Assembly (NCBI RefSeq): GCF_042650125.1
Contig: NZ_JBHSAP010000007.1
Location: forward strand, 496,001-560,000
Direction of reading: 5' to 3'
Source: Salinithrix halophila
Lineage (GTDB): Bacteria > Bacillota > Bacilli > Thermoactinomycetales > DSM-45169
DNA: 64,000 nt
Shown: piece by piece, positions 33,974-42,970 of the stretch
How positions within the stretch are numbered: the stretch's first letter is position 1
Layout: each line of letters opens with the position of its first letter
Translations under genes and position numbers: made by a program
The notes under the pieces: model-generated
The model's input: the letters and a program-made list of their open reading frames with translations, nothing else
Told to the model about the DNA's origin: nothing
The model's database searches: none

Positions 33974-34168
33974 GTCGCTCAACCTCAGATTTCCTATTAA
34001 TATCGAGCGGGGAAGCTGCCCCATATCAGTCGGGGCAGGTTCTTATCGTTATGTTACCATATCGGACCACCTTGGTTCACTCTCCCCCATTTCGGGAACC
34101 TTGGCAAAAAATCCTTCTTTTTACCCCATTTCCACTGGGGATGCTAATCACAGGAGGTGAACCGATCA

Positions 34169-34822
34169 ATGAAACGAATAGCAGGTATCCTCGCTGTCCT
34201 TCTGCTCGGATCCACGGCTTGCACGCCTGCGGAACGACCGGATGACGGCTATGATGAATCCCTTTACCGAAATGATAACCGAAAAGGGGTCGATTTTATC
34301 CGACAACAGCGTCCCCAAGGAAGAGATTACAACCAGGTCGGCTTCGGGCGGCAAAAAGGCAACGAATTATACAACGCCACGGACGGGGGTGCCGTTCCTG
34401 GCCCGGACGTCTATATTGACCGGAACGTTCTGGCTCGTCAGATCGCTTTTCTTACAACGAAGCTGCCCCGAGTGGAGGATTGTTCGGTAATCGTCACGGA
34501 TGACCAAGTTTTGATCGGCGTCAAGGGAAACGGAAAAAGAGTGAGTCGCAAAACCCTGTATGAGGCCAAACGAACAGCTCTCAGCCTAACTCCCCGCTAC
34601 TACCATGTTCATGTGACAGGTGATCCAAAGCTTCGAAACCGAATCAATCAGATTGGCCAACGTACCCTGGGGACGCCTGAAAAAATCGGAACACAGCGAA
34701 AAGAAATGGAACGGCTGGTCGACGAGATGAGAGACGGCGCTCCACCCGACATCAATCGCCTGTTCGATAAGGATAACCGGAGGGACAAAATCATCGAAAA
34801 TCAAAGGGTGAAAAACCGCTAA
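34169..34822 (+). CDS. yutC: YhcN/YlaJ-family sporulation lipoprotein
   Basis: 217 residues. The signal peptide ends in a lipobox (LLLGSTAC, Cys near 18), followed by a YhcN/YlaJ domain (DRNVLARQIAFLTTKLPRVE, CSVIVTDDQVLIGV). Such lipoproteins are found on the forespore or inner spore membrane. The ATG at 34169 follows AGGAGGTGA. It faces lipA tail to tail, as yutC and lipA are neighbours in B. subtilis. Confidence 0.85.
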   Translation: MKRIAGILAVLLLGSTACTPAERPDDGYDESLYRNDNRKGVDFIRQQRPQGRDYNQVGFGRQKGNELYNATDGGAVPGPDVYIDRNVLARQIAFLTTKLPRVEDCSVIVTDDQVLIGVKGNGKRVSRKTLYEAKRTALSLTPRYYHVHVTGDPKLRNRINQIGQRTLGTPEKIGTQRKEMERLVDEMRDGAPPDINRLFDKDNRRDKIIENQRVKNR

Positions 34823-34843
34823 AAGATAGGGAAACGAAGAAGG

Positions 34844-34881
34844 AAAACAGCCCCGTTCCGGGAGGAACGGAGGCTGTTTTT
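34844..34881. terminator. Bidirectional terminator between yutC and lipA
   Basis: AAAACAGCC...GGCTGTTTT stem of 16-17 bp with one bulge, A/T tracts on both sides. Confidence 0.85.
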
Positions 34882-34883
34882 AA

Positions 34884-35771
34884 CTACTGAGCGGCTGCTG
34901 TTGATTTTGCTGACTTCACTTGCTCGTGTGCATGGTAGGAGCTTCGTACCAGGGGACCCGACTCTACATGATCAAAACCACGTGTAAGTCCTTCTTCCCT
35001 CAACCGAGCGAACTCGTCAGGTGTGTAGTATTTCTCGATATTCAGGTGTTTCTTCGTTGGCTGCAGATACTGCCCGATGGTCATGATGTTGCAGTCGACA
35101 TCTCGCAAGTCATCCATCGATTCCAGGATTTCATCCCAGGTCTCCCCGACTCCAATCATAATGCTGGATTTGGTGGGGATTTCAGGTTGCATCGCTTTGG
35201 CCTGTTTTAGGAGCTCTAAGGAGCGAGGATATTTTGCCTTGGATCGAACACGGTCCGACCGACTGCGGACGGTCTCAATGTTATGGTTCAGAATATCCGG
35301 TCGAGCGTCCATCACGGTTTGCAATGCTTCCCAGTTGCCTTGAAAATCCGGAATCAGCACTTCCACGCTGGTGAAAGGATTCCGTTTGCGAATGGCTTTG
35401 ATCGTGGCGGCAAAAATCGCAGCTCCCCCGTCCTGCAAATCATCCCGGGCCACTGAGGTGACCACGGTATGTTTCAGTTTCATCTGTTCCACCGCTTCCG
35501 CCACCCGTTCCGGCTCCTGCCAGTCCAGCTCCGTGGGAAGACCGGTTTTCACTGCACAGAATCGGCAGGCCCGTGTACAGATATCCCCCAGGATCATAAA
35601 CGTAGCCGTGCGATGAACAGCCCAGCATTCATAGATGTTGGGACATTTTGCCTCTTCACACACCGTATGCAGAGTCTTCCCCCGCATCATTTTTTTCAAT
35701 TCGCGGTAATTCTCGTTCACCCGCAATTTTGTTTTAAGCCATTCCGGCTTTTTCTTATGTTGATAAGGCAA
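34884..35771 (-). CDS. lipA: Lipoyl synthase
   Basis: 295 residues, radical-SAM enzyme that inserts two sulfurs into octanoyl-lipoyl domains. Both [4Fe-4S] motifs are present: CEEAKCPNIYECW (auxiliary cluster) and CTRACRFCAV (radical SAM), with the C-terminal RSSYHA Ser that ligates the auxiliary cluster. The start is placed at TTG 35771 because AAGGAGG precedes it by 7 nt and the protein then begins like B. subtilis LipA; the frame is open to 35813. Confidence 0.95.
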   Translation of the reverse strand: MPYQHKKKPEWLKTKLRVNENYRELKKMMRGKTLHTVCEEAKCPNIYECWAVHRTATFMILGDICTRACRFCAVKTGLPTELDWQEPERVAEAVEQMKLKHTVVTSVARDDLQDGGAAIFAATIKAIRKRNPFTSVEVLIPDFQGNWEALQTVMDARPDILNHNIETVRSRSDRVRSKAKYPRSLELLKQAKAMQPEIPTKSSIMIGVGETWDEILESMDDLRDVDCNIMTIGQYLQPTKKHLNIEKYYTPDEFARLREEGLTRGFDHVESGPLVRSSYHAHEQVKSAKSTAAAQ

Positions 35772-36019
35772 TGGATACCCTCCTTCATTGCTGCCTGTTC
35801 TCTTCCCGGTCAACCTTACATGCCCACTGATATCATATCACAAATCACCCTTTTTACGTCGGGATCAGCAAACGGGCAACGGATTCGAAAGTTTCTCGCA
35901 ACTCTGTTCAGGAGTTTACCCTCAAAATCTGTGGTTCATGTGCTCAAAAAGATCATGAAAAGTTGGAAGGGGAGACAAACTATTCGTACGCAACCGAAAC
36001 AGAAACGGTGGGTTTGGAT

Positions 36020-37060
36020 ATGGGAAAAAAAATCATGGCTTATCTGATCGTCTTCGCTATGCTTGCTGGATCTTTCCCCTCTTTTGCCCAGGCTGGATCC
36101 AATCCTCCGGTCGACGAGGACGCCGAACGACAGCAACTGCTGGAGAGGATGGAGACATTAACAGGGGTACCTTGGGCTTATCTGGCAGCGGTGGACCAAT
36201 ACGAACGAAATATCCAGCGAGTCCGGAAAGACTTGAATAAACGTAAAGGGTTGATTGCAATCGCTGTTCCATCGGACAAGTGGTGCGGATCCATCAACCC
36301 GGATCAACAGGATGTCATCCCTGAGTCAATCCGTTTTTTCGGCGGAATCGGTATGGACGGCAACGGGGACGGCAAAGCCGATCCCAAGGACCCTTTGGAC
36401 GTGCTCTATTCGATTACCCGTTTTCTCCGGGAACGAGGTTTGTCACGGAACGATATTCGCATCGGGTTATGGGATTATTATCAACATCCGGTCACTGTGG
36501 ACCTCATCACCCATTTGGCCAAAATCTATGAGACCTTTGATACGATCAAACTCGATAAACACGCCTTCCCAATCCCTCTCCGCTATAATTACACATACCA
36601 CAACACCTGGGGGGATCGAAGGGGTTTCGGTGGGCTTCGCATCCATGAAGGGACGGATATTTTCGCCGACTATGGAACCCCCGTCCTTTCCACGAGTTAC
36701 GGCTATGTTGAATTAAAGGGATGGAATCGTTTTGGTGGATGGCGCTTAGGAATCCGCGATGGGAAAAATAATTATCATTATTTCGCTCATTTGGCCTCCT
36801 ATCGAAAGGGGCTAAAAAAAGGCGACATCGTCAAACCCGGTGATGTACTCGGCTATGTCGGCTCCTCGGGTTACGGCTCCCCTGGAACTTCAGGTAAATT
36901 CCCTCCCCACCTTCATTATGGAATCTACAAATTCAACGGCCGCACCACTTTCTCCTTTGACCCTTACCCCTACCTGAAAGCATGGGAAAGGAAGGCCTAC
37001 AAAAAACTCCGGGAGGAACGAAAGAAAAAACGGGCTTCCCAACGAAAAAAGACCCGCTAA
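36020..37060 (+). CDS. lytH: LytH-like M23 endopeptidase (YunA)
   Basis: 346 residues. Signal peptide MGKKIMAYLIVFAMLAGSFP then a Met-Glu-rich helical part and a central lytic-transglycosylase-like segment (LDVLYSITRFL). The C-terminal M23 domain has Zn ligands in RIHEGTD and HLHYG. B. subtilis LytH is a sporulation L-Ala-D-Glu endopeptidase that matures spore cortex and sits beside lipA, as here. The ATG at 36020 is chosen to begin at the signal peptide; GGTGGG lies upstream. Confidence 0.85.
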   Translation: MGKKIMAYLIVFAMLAGSFPSFAQAGSNPPVDEDAERQQLLERMETLTGVPWAYLAAVDQYERNIQRVRKDLNKRKGLIAIAVPSDKWCGSINPDQQDVIPESIRFFGGIGMDGNGDGKADPKDPLDVLYSITRFLRERGLSRNDIRIGLWDYYQHPVTVDLITHLAKIYETFDTIKLDKHAFPIPLRYNYTYHNTWGDRRGFGGLRIHEGTDIFADYGTPVLSTSYGYVELKGWNRFGGWRLGIRDGKNNYHYFAHLASYRKGLKKGDIVKPGDVLGYVGSSGYGSPGTSGKFPPHLHYGIYKFNGRTTFSFDPYPYLKAWERKAYKKLREERKKKRASQRKKTR

Positions 37061-37073
37061 GCGGGCCTTTTTC
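37050..37073 (+). terminator. Terminator overlapping the lytH stop codon
   Basis: CCCGC-TAA-GCGGG hairpin followed by a T5 tract; the loop is the stop codon. Confidence 0.75.
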
Positions 37074-37085
37074 TCTGATCAGTTA

Positions 37086-37193
37086 TTAAGAATCGGTACG
37101 ACTATTCTTATAAGCCAACCAAAGGAAGTAAGCGAACCCTCCCCAAAGTCCGATGGCACCGATCAAGAACATCACCCATGCTCCTGTTCCCAT
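37086..37193 (-). CDS. MetS/AlaS-type small subunit of an NSS amino-acid importer
   Basis: A 35-residue single-span membrane peptide (TGAWVMFLIGAIGLWGGFAY, then YKNSRTDS). The ATG is 1 nt after the transporter stop (TAACATG) and has AAAGGAGGG upstream, so translation is coupled. In Corynebacterium, MetS is a small essential partner of the NSS methionine/alanine importer MetP; this gene matches it in size, topology and position. Confidence 0.8.
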   Translation of the reverse strand: MGTGAWVMFLIGAIGLWGGFAYFLWLAYKNSRTDS

Positions 37194-37194
37194 G

Positions 37195-38706
37195 TTACGC
37201 GCCCTCCTTTATTTTGCCCGAGATGGAGTCTTCCTCTTTCCAACGAGCTGCTTGCAAGAGGAATCCACCGATCAGTGTGGCAAACAACGCACCCCAGCCC
37301 ATGGAGATCAGGCCACTGTAAGGGAAACCTCCATAAGGAGCTTTGAATTCATCGATGATGTTCAGCCCTGCCATTACCAGCAACAAGGCCGGGGTCAGAT
37401 ATTTAACGCAGATGATCCACCAGGAACCAATATGAACATCGGATACGTTGTTAATGTGAGCCCGCATATTGTTCGCTTCTTTAGCAAACCAGGCTGTCGC
37501 CACAGTCATGAAGAATCCACCGATCAAGAGTCCATAATTGTTGAGGAAGTGATCGATCACATCGAGATAGTTGAGACCGCCTTTCGTGGCGTAAAGAATG
37601 CTGACAAAGGCGGAACCGCCGACAATCGTATTCACTGCAGCGTTCCGGCTGATGTTAAATTTATCCCGGATAGCGGCAACACCAGGCTCCAGCAGGGAGA
37701 CGATGGAGGTCAACCCGGCAAAGACCAGGGAGCCGAAGAAGAGAACCCCAAACAGGTCGTTGAGACCTGGGAACTGGTTGATAATCTTCGGGAAAACGAT
37801 GAATGCGAGACCGACGCCTCCAGTGGCCACTTCATCTACGCCGATACCCTGCTGTGTAGCAAGGTAACCAAGAGCACCAAAGACACCGAGGGCTGCCATG
37901 AACTCAAAACCGGAGTTCCCCAAGGCGGCGATTAAGCCACTGTTGGACAGATCCGTATCCTTAGAAAGATAGCTGGAATAAGTGAGCATCGTCGCATAAC
38001 CGATGGAGAGGGAGAAAAAGATTTGCGAGTAGGCCGCAATCCAGACTTTAAAGTCACTCAACGCACCGAAATCGGGGGTGAGCAACACGTTCAAACCAGC
38101 GGAGGCCCCGCTCAGTGAGACCCCCCGGATCGTGATAATGATCATCATCACGATCAAGATCGGCATCAGAATTTTGGTCAGACGCTCGATTCCTTTGTGT
38201 GCCTGTTGCCGCATAACGAAGTAAATAAAGGCCCATAAAAGAAAGACAGGGATTAAGACTTTCCACTGAATGCCGCCAATATTCCAGAAAGAGTCGGTGA
38301 TGCCCAGATAATTGTTGAGGAAGAATTTTTCCGTGTCTTTCCCCCACTGGGTACCGAAGGAGAAATACGTATAGCTGAGCGCCCAGCCGAGGATTATCAT
38401 ATAATAGGTGGAAATGGCGAAGGCGAGAAGCGCTTGCCACCAACCGAGCCATTCAAATTTCTTGGATAGTCGACGGTAGGTGAGCGGGGCAGAGCCCTTA
38501 AAGCGATGTCCCAAAGAGTACTCTAGGAGCAGGATCGGGATCCCCGCCGTCAACAGCGCGAAGAAATACGGGATAAGGAAGGCGCCGCCTCCGTTTTCAT
38601 AGGCGACATAAGGATAACGCCAAATGTTACCCAGTCCAATAGCCGAGCCAACAGCCGCAAAAATGAACCCGGCTCTTGAAGCCCACTGTTCCTTTGCTTG
38701 ATTCAT
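37195..38706 (-). CDS. Sodium:neurotransmitter-symporter (NSS) family amino-acid transporter
   Basis: 503 residues with 11-12 membrane segments. The NSS signatures are clear: SRAGFIFAAVGSAIGLGNIW (Na+ sites, TM1), YPYVAYENGGGAFLIPYF and SLSIGYATMLTYSSYL (TM6). With a MetS-like partner it is probably a methionine/alanine importer. The second of two adjacent ATGs (38706) has the better spacing (7 nt) from AAGGGGG. A decayed relative lies at about 39190-39382. Confidence 0.9.
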   Translation of the reverse strand: MNQAKEQWASRAGFIFAAVGSAIGLGNIWRYPYVAYENGGGAFLIPYFFALLTAGIPILLLEYSLGHRFKGSAPLTYRRLSKKFEWLGWWQALLAFAISTYYMIILGWALSYTYFSFGTQWGKDTEKFFLNNYLGITDSFWNIGGIQWKVLIPVFLLWAFIYFVMRQQAHKGIERLTKILMPILIVMMIIITIRGVSLSGASAGLNVLLTPDFGALSDFKVWIAAYSQIFFSLSIGYATMLTYSSYLSKDTDLSNSGLIAALGNSGFEFMAALGVFGALGYLATQQGIGVDEVATGGVGLAFIVFPKIINQFPGLNDLFGVLFFGSLVFAGLTSIVSLLEPGVAAIRDKFNISRNAAVNTIVGGSAFVSILYATKGGLNYLDVIDHFLNNYGLLIGGFFMTVATAWFAKEANNMRAHINNVSDVHIGSWWIICVKYLTPALLLVMAGLNIIDEFKAPYGGFPYSGLISMGWGALFATLIGGFLLQAARWKEEDSISGKIKEGA

Positions 38707-39671
38707 CATTTTTCCCCCTTGAAAAAAAAGACTGTGATACGACAAGCTTGCATTGTCGCCTTACATATATTCGACGTTTTCAGAATTAATCCTCTGTTTT
38801 GATCTTTGGGACAGGCAAAAAGGGTTGGGCTTTCTTTGCCTAACTGGTGGAAAAACCACCGATAATATCGCTATTTTCAAACAACAGATGGAAGAGCGGA
38901 AAATGATGACTTCGTGTCCTCTTATACGGAATCCGCTTTTTGTGTTTTTGTTTCACATCCCTCCCTTGCAGTAAGTCCTCCTCGCGGATCCTGGTGAAGA
39001 TAGTCGAGGTAGGAAGGCGTCCATCATTTGGAGTTTGTACATTCCGAAGCTCGACGCCAGCCACTGATCGAGTAAGCACGGCGCCGGGGAGGTGAGGATG
39101 AACACAGCAAGTTGGAGGCCCTCTCGATCCCCCGTCTCACTCCTTTATGCAAAACTGTAAAAATGGCCGGTCACGGTCAGCACATGAGGACAAAATTCGT
39201 GGCAAATGAAAAATAAGATCAGCATCTTCCGCCAACCGAGCCATTGCAACATTTTCGACCATGGCCGAAAAGCATAAGGAGCTGAGCCCTGCAATCGATC
39301 ACCGGAATCCCTTCAGAATAAGGACTCCCATACCAGCAAGGCTCCAACATACGGAACCAGAAAGGCCCTCCCGCTAACGAAAAAACCATCTTAGCACTCC
39401 ACTATTCTCTTCCCAGATAGCTTAAACCCCCTGATTTTGTCGCGATGATAAGTGCGGATAAGCGTGAATGGTTTGACAAATCCAAATGACTGACTCTCTT
39501 TTTTAAGAAATTTTACCCCAAAAGCCATGGCTTTGTCTACATATTTGGACATATTCCATTCATAAATTAGAGGAACTTATACCACATATCGGTAAATAGA
39601 CCCAAAAAAGCCCGCCTCTCGACGAGCTCATCCCGTGTGAACTTTCTCTCTCGCCATTGAAAGAGGGAGGC
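38707..39671. other. Long intergenic region with transporter debris
   Basis: Nearly 1 kb without an intact gene. It contains the NSS leader (hairpin CGACAA/TTGTCG near 38740-38760), a decayed NSS fragment (39190-39382), and a possible imperfect terminator stem for the glutaredoxin gene (39606-39673). A further stretch near 38980-39110 (minus-strand translation MDAFLPRLSSPGS) also looks protein-like but broken. Confidence 0.5.
39190..39382 (-). pseudogene. Remnant of a second NSS transporter gene
   Basis: Minus-strand translation gives GRAFLVPYVGALLVWESLF, then after a stop and a frame change GSAPYAFRPWSKMLQWLGW. These match GGAFLIPYFFALL and GSAPLTYRRLSKKFEWLGW of the intact transporter in order and spacing. 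In-frame stops and frameshifts show decay; sequence before and after is not alignable. Confidence 0.75.
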
Positions 39672-39905
39672 TCAGGTGCGGGACGCCTTTTCCAATTGTT
39701 TGAGAATCTCAGCCGGTTGCAGGCCGTGAATCGGCTCTCCATTCACCAGCGTGACCGGCACACCGAGGAAGCCCATTTCTTTCACCTCTTCCAGATACTC
39801 CGGTCGGCTGTTACAATCCCGCACTTCGAAAGAGACCTGATGATCCTTCAAAAACCGTTTGACTAGGTTGCATTCCATACAATGCGGTTTAGAGTAAACA
39901 ATCAC
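39672..39905 (-). CDS. Glutaredoxin (NrdH-like)
   Basis: 77 residues with active site CMEC near residue 9, the cis-Pro segment GVPVTLVNG and a C-terminal helix. It is a thiol-disulfide carrier. The start is placed at GTG 39905, 7 nt after GGAGG; the frame extends to 39956. It faces away from the neighbouring transporter debris; partner reductase not seen. Confidence 0.85.
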   Translation of the reverse strand: MIVYSKPHCMECNLVKRFLKDHQVSFEVRDCNSRPEYLEEVKEMGFLGVPVTLVNGEPIHGLQPAEILKQLEKASRT

Positions 39906-40039
39906 TTCCACCCCTCCGTGCACCTCCTTCCGATCCTTGTGATTTGTTCGCTTCATAAATAGAGATTAGGGTGACTCTTTGGCCCCGACCAAATCATATC
40001 CCTGCTGAATGTAGAATGCAAAGGGAATTGAAGGACCGG

Positions 40040-40987
40040 TCACTCTCGTTTCGTATTCCAATAATGTTCAAGCCCCATGGCGCAGACGCTTAAATCGAGG
40101 TACAGGATTTCAAACAGGGGGTTCTCTTCCGGGACGCCTCGTTCTCTGAGTAGCCGCTGATAGCGTTCTTTCAACCTCTTTTCGATGCCCTTGCCCCCCT
40201 CACCACGGGTCATTGCTTCCTTGGCGTCATCCATGAAGTCATCCAACCCTCGAAGGACTTGGCAGTAAGCCTCTTCCGGATTCTCCAACATGCCAAAATG
40301 CCCGAAGAAGAGCCGTTCTGGCCCCAAGATACGGAATTTACCGATCGATTCCCGCATCGCTTCCGGATCAAACTGGTTGGGGGAGGTAGAAGGTAGGCAG
40401 AAGGTAAATCCGTACTCTTCTGTCTGGCTGTAGTGGATACCCGCAGTATCTCCTGTAAAAAGTCCCATGGATCCGGAATCGAAAATACTGAAGTGATGGG
40501 CGGCATGACCCGGACTGTCGATGAATCGCAATATGCGGTTCTTCCCGATCGCGAGCGTCTGATTGTCTTTCCGTACGAAGATCCGTTCTTCTGGAATGGG
40601 TACCACCGGATCGAACAGCGGCTCAAAATGATCCCCGTATACCATCCTTGCACCCTGGATCAGCCGGGAGGGGTCAGCCAGATGACGCGCCCCCCGGGGA
40701 TGGACGACGACCCGTGCGTTCGGGCAGCTCTGCAAGAGAAGGCCCGCTCCGCCAGCGTGATCCAGATGAATGTGGGTGACGATAATATTTTTTACCACAT
40801 CGGGGGAGTAACCCAACTCCTCCAGTCCCTTCAGGATGTAAGGAACCGAGGGGCTGGGACCTGATTCAATCAGGGTCAGCTCCTCTCCTTCCAGTACATA
40901 GATCCCCGTCCGGCCCGGCAGGCCCAAGTCATAACCCTCGATCATCTTGGTGTTAAATCCCCAATCATACAAGCGAGTCGGCTTCAT
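40040..40987 (-). CDS. MBL-fold metallo-hydrolase
   Basis: 315 residues with full metal motif THIHLDHAGGAG, a second-shell IDSPGHAAHH, FTGDTAGI and FFGHFG. The glyoxalase-II-like layout suggests a hydrolase of a thioester, lactone or ester; the substrate is unknown. The ATG at 40987 follows CAGGAGG. It is divergent from the DASS transporter. Confidence 0.87.
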   Translation of the reverse strand: MKPTRLYDWGFNTKMIEGYDLGLPGRTGIYVLEGEELTLIESGPSPSVPYILKGLEELGYSPDVVKNIIVTHIHLDHAGGAGLLLQSCPNARVVVHPRGARHLADPSRLIQGARMVYGDHFEPLFDPVVPIPEERIFVRKDNQTLAIGKNRILRFIDSPGHAAHHFSIFDSGSMGLFTGDTAGIHYSQTEEYGFTFCLPSTSPNQFDPEAMRESIGKFRILGPERLFFGHFGMLENPEEAYCQVLRGLDDFMDDAKEAMTRGEGGKGIEKRLKERYQRLLRERGVPEENPLFEILYLDLSVCAMGLEHYWNTKRE

Positions 40988-41205
40988 ATGCGCCTCCTGT
41001 CCCAGGTTTTCGCCCATTGGATTTCAGGCCATTCATAATCGTCCTCTCCATCTTACCTCATGCTTCCTTTTCCGGGAAAGCGCATACTTATCCGAATAGA
41101 TCCCATATTACATCGATTTCCCTTGACAGCCACCTAGATGCTGGGTTTTTATGGTTATCGAAAGCGCAAGCCTCTATTGATTTTCTTTTGAAAAGGAGAC
41201 GAAAA

Positions 41206-42840
41206 ATGAACCCTTGGCAACAGATGTGGAACCAAATGTGGACATGGAACCATGAACTGAAAGCAACACTCCGGCTGGCGGCTGGCATGGCTTCCTCTTC
41301 TTCAGGAAGAAGAAGCCCGGCTGAGAAGCAATCGGAAACGGGACGTCCACCCTTTTACAGCCGAAGGCAAAGAGCCGGTCTTCTTCTCGGGCCCTTCCTG
41401 TTCCTGCTAACCCTTCTTGTTTTCTCTCCTGAAGGAATGTCCCCTGCTGCCCAGAAGGTGCTTGCCTGTACCCTGTGGATTTCCGTCTGGTGGATCACCG
41501 AAGCGATTCCCATACCCGCCACCTCTCTTCTTCCTATCATTCTATTCCCGTTGACAGGAGCGCTGGAGATTGGAGAAACTACCTCCGCTTACGGGGATCC
41601 AAACATTTTCTTGTTCTTGGGCGGTTTTATGATCGCCCTTACCATGGAGAAATGGAACCTGCACAAGCGGATGGCTCTTGGGATCATCTCCAGGATTGGC
41701 ACCCAACCACAACAACTGATCCTGGGGTCGATGGTAGCCACCAGCTTTCTATCCATGTGGATCAGCAACACTGCAACAGCAATGATGATGGCTCCCATCG
41801 GAATGGCCGTAACCGAACATTTCGCTGCGTCTAAAAAGAGCGGGAATTTACCCAAAAATGGGAAAGATGATTTCCCTTTCGGGACTGCGATGATGTTAGG
41901 CATCGCCTATTCCGCGTCTATCGGAGGGCTGGGTACCCTGATCGGGACACCCCCCAACGCCATTTTCGCCGCTCAGGCGGAAAAATTGTTTAATGTGGAA
42001 ATCTCCTTTGCCACCTGGATGCTCTTCGGTATACCACTGGTGGTGGTGATGTTGGCATCCACATGGTTTTACCTTGTCAAAGTGGCTTACCCGATGCCTA
42101 TCAAACCCATCTCCGGCGGACGCACGATCATTCAGCAGGAAAAGAACGCACTCGGGAGGATCAGCCCTGAGGAAAAGGCCGTTTTGACCGTGTTCATCCT
42201 AACCGCTCTCTCCTGGATGACTAAGGATCTTCTTCTGAAGAAAATGCTCCCCGGTATCGACGACACGGTGATCGCCATCGGCGCCGCCCTTCTCCTGTTT
42301 CTGATTCCCTCCCGAAGGAAACCAGGCCAGTCCCTCCTTGACTGGGATACAGCCAAGAACATCCCCTGGGGCATCCTCCTTCTCTTCGGGGGCGGCCTAG
42401 CCCTAGCAGCAGGCATCACTCGTTCCGGGTTGGACAAATGGATCGGTGAGCAGCTTACGGTCCTCTCCGGCCTGAACATTCTACTCATCCTTGTGGTGGT
42501 GATCACCTTGGTTAACTTCCTGACGGAAGTCACCTCCAACACGGCCACTGCGACCATGATGTTCCCGATTATGGCTGCTTTCGCCGTCACCCTCGGTATC
42601 CATCCCTATGGACTGATGGTACCTGCCGGCATTGCCGCTTCCTGTGCCTTCATGTTACCCGTTGCTACTCCACCCAACGCCGTGGTCTTTGCCTCGGGTT
42701 CTGTCCGCATCGGCCAGATGGTGCGAACCGGCCTCTGGCTCAATCTTGTCTCGATTCTCCTCATCACGGTTGCCGTCTACTTCCTGCTCCCGGTAGTGTG
42801 GGGGTTCGACCTCATGAGCCCTTTGAAGGAACCGGCATAA
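41206..42840 (+). CDS. DASS-family (SLC13/SdcS-type) sodium:dicarboxylate transporter
   Basis: 544 residues. A hydrophilic 55-residue N-terminus precedes about 12 membrane segments. The two conserved Ser-Asn-Thr sites are seen as WISNTATAMMMAPI and EVTSNTATATMMFP, with GTPPNA and ATPPNA loops, as in the Na+/dicarboxylate structure VcINDY. It probably imports succinate, malate or fumarate. Ribosome site AAAAGGAG before ATG 41206. Confidence 0.9.
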   Translation: MNPWQQMWNQMWTWNHELKATLRLAAGMASSSSGRRSPAEKQSETGRPPFYSRRQRAGLLLGPFLFLLTLLVFSPEGMSPAAQKVLACTLWISVWWITEAIPIPATSLLPIILFPLTGALEIGETTSAYGDPNIFLFLGGFMIALTMEKWNLHKRMALGIISRIGTQPQQLILGSMVATSFLSMWISNTATAMMMAPIGMAVTEHFAASKKSGNLPKNGKDDFPFGTAMMLGIAYSASIGGLGTLIGTPPNAIFAAQAEKLFNVEISFATWMLFGIPLVVVMLASTWFYLVKVAYPMPIKPISGGRTIIQQEKNALGRISPEEKAVLTVFILTALSWMTKDLLLKKMLPGIDDTVIAIGAALLLFLIPSRRKPGQSLLDWDTAKNIPWGILLLFGGGLALAAGITRSGLDKWIGEQLTVLSGLNILLILVVVITLVNFLTEVTSNTATATMMFPIMAAFAVTLGIHPYGLMVPAGIAASCAFMLPVATPPNAVVFASGSVRIGQMVRTGLWLNLVSILLITVAVYFLLPVVWGFDLMSPLKEPA

Positions 42841-42845
42841 AAAAA

Positions 42846-42863
42846 GGAACCCGCAGGGGTTCC
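42846..42863 (-). terminator. Hairpin GGAACCC-GCAG-GGGTTCC, copy 1
   Basis: An 18-nt hairpin with the T-run on the minus-strand side, so it can terminate leftward transcripts. An identical 18-nt hairpin occurs at 42948-42965. Confidence 0.75.
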
Positions 42864-42870
42864 AAGGTTA

Positions 42871-42947
42871 TTGACAAACTCCGAAGCAGGGGTGGAGGGC
42901 CGGATTTCCGACTCTGTGGTACAGGAAGGGACTTTCTTAGCAGTCTC
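42871..42947. repeat. Intergenic repeat, copy 1 (long form)
   Basis: Begins TTGACAAACTCCGAAG and ends GGGACTTTCTTAGCAGTCTCG. Both ends are shared with the shorter copy at 43814-43856; about 35 nt of extra sequence lies in the middle. Confidence 0.55.
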
Positions 42948-42970
42948 GGAACCCGCAGGGGTTCCTTTTT
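42948..42970 (+). terminator. Hairpin GGAACCC-GCAG-GGGTTCC, copy 2
   Basis: Identical to the hairpin at 42846-42863, but its T-run is on the plus strand, so it terminates rightward transcripts from the DASS gene. Confidence 0.75.

Noticed and set aside
37153..37935. Plus-strand 260-residue open frame antisense to the NSS transporter
   Set aside because: Shadow of a clear membrane protein; composition is not protein-like, and there is no ribosome site.
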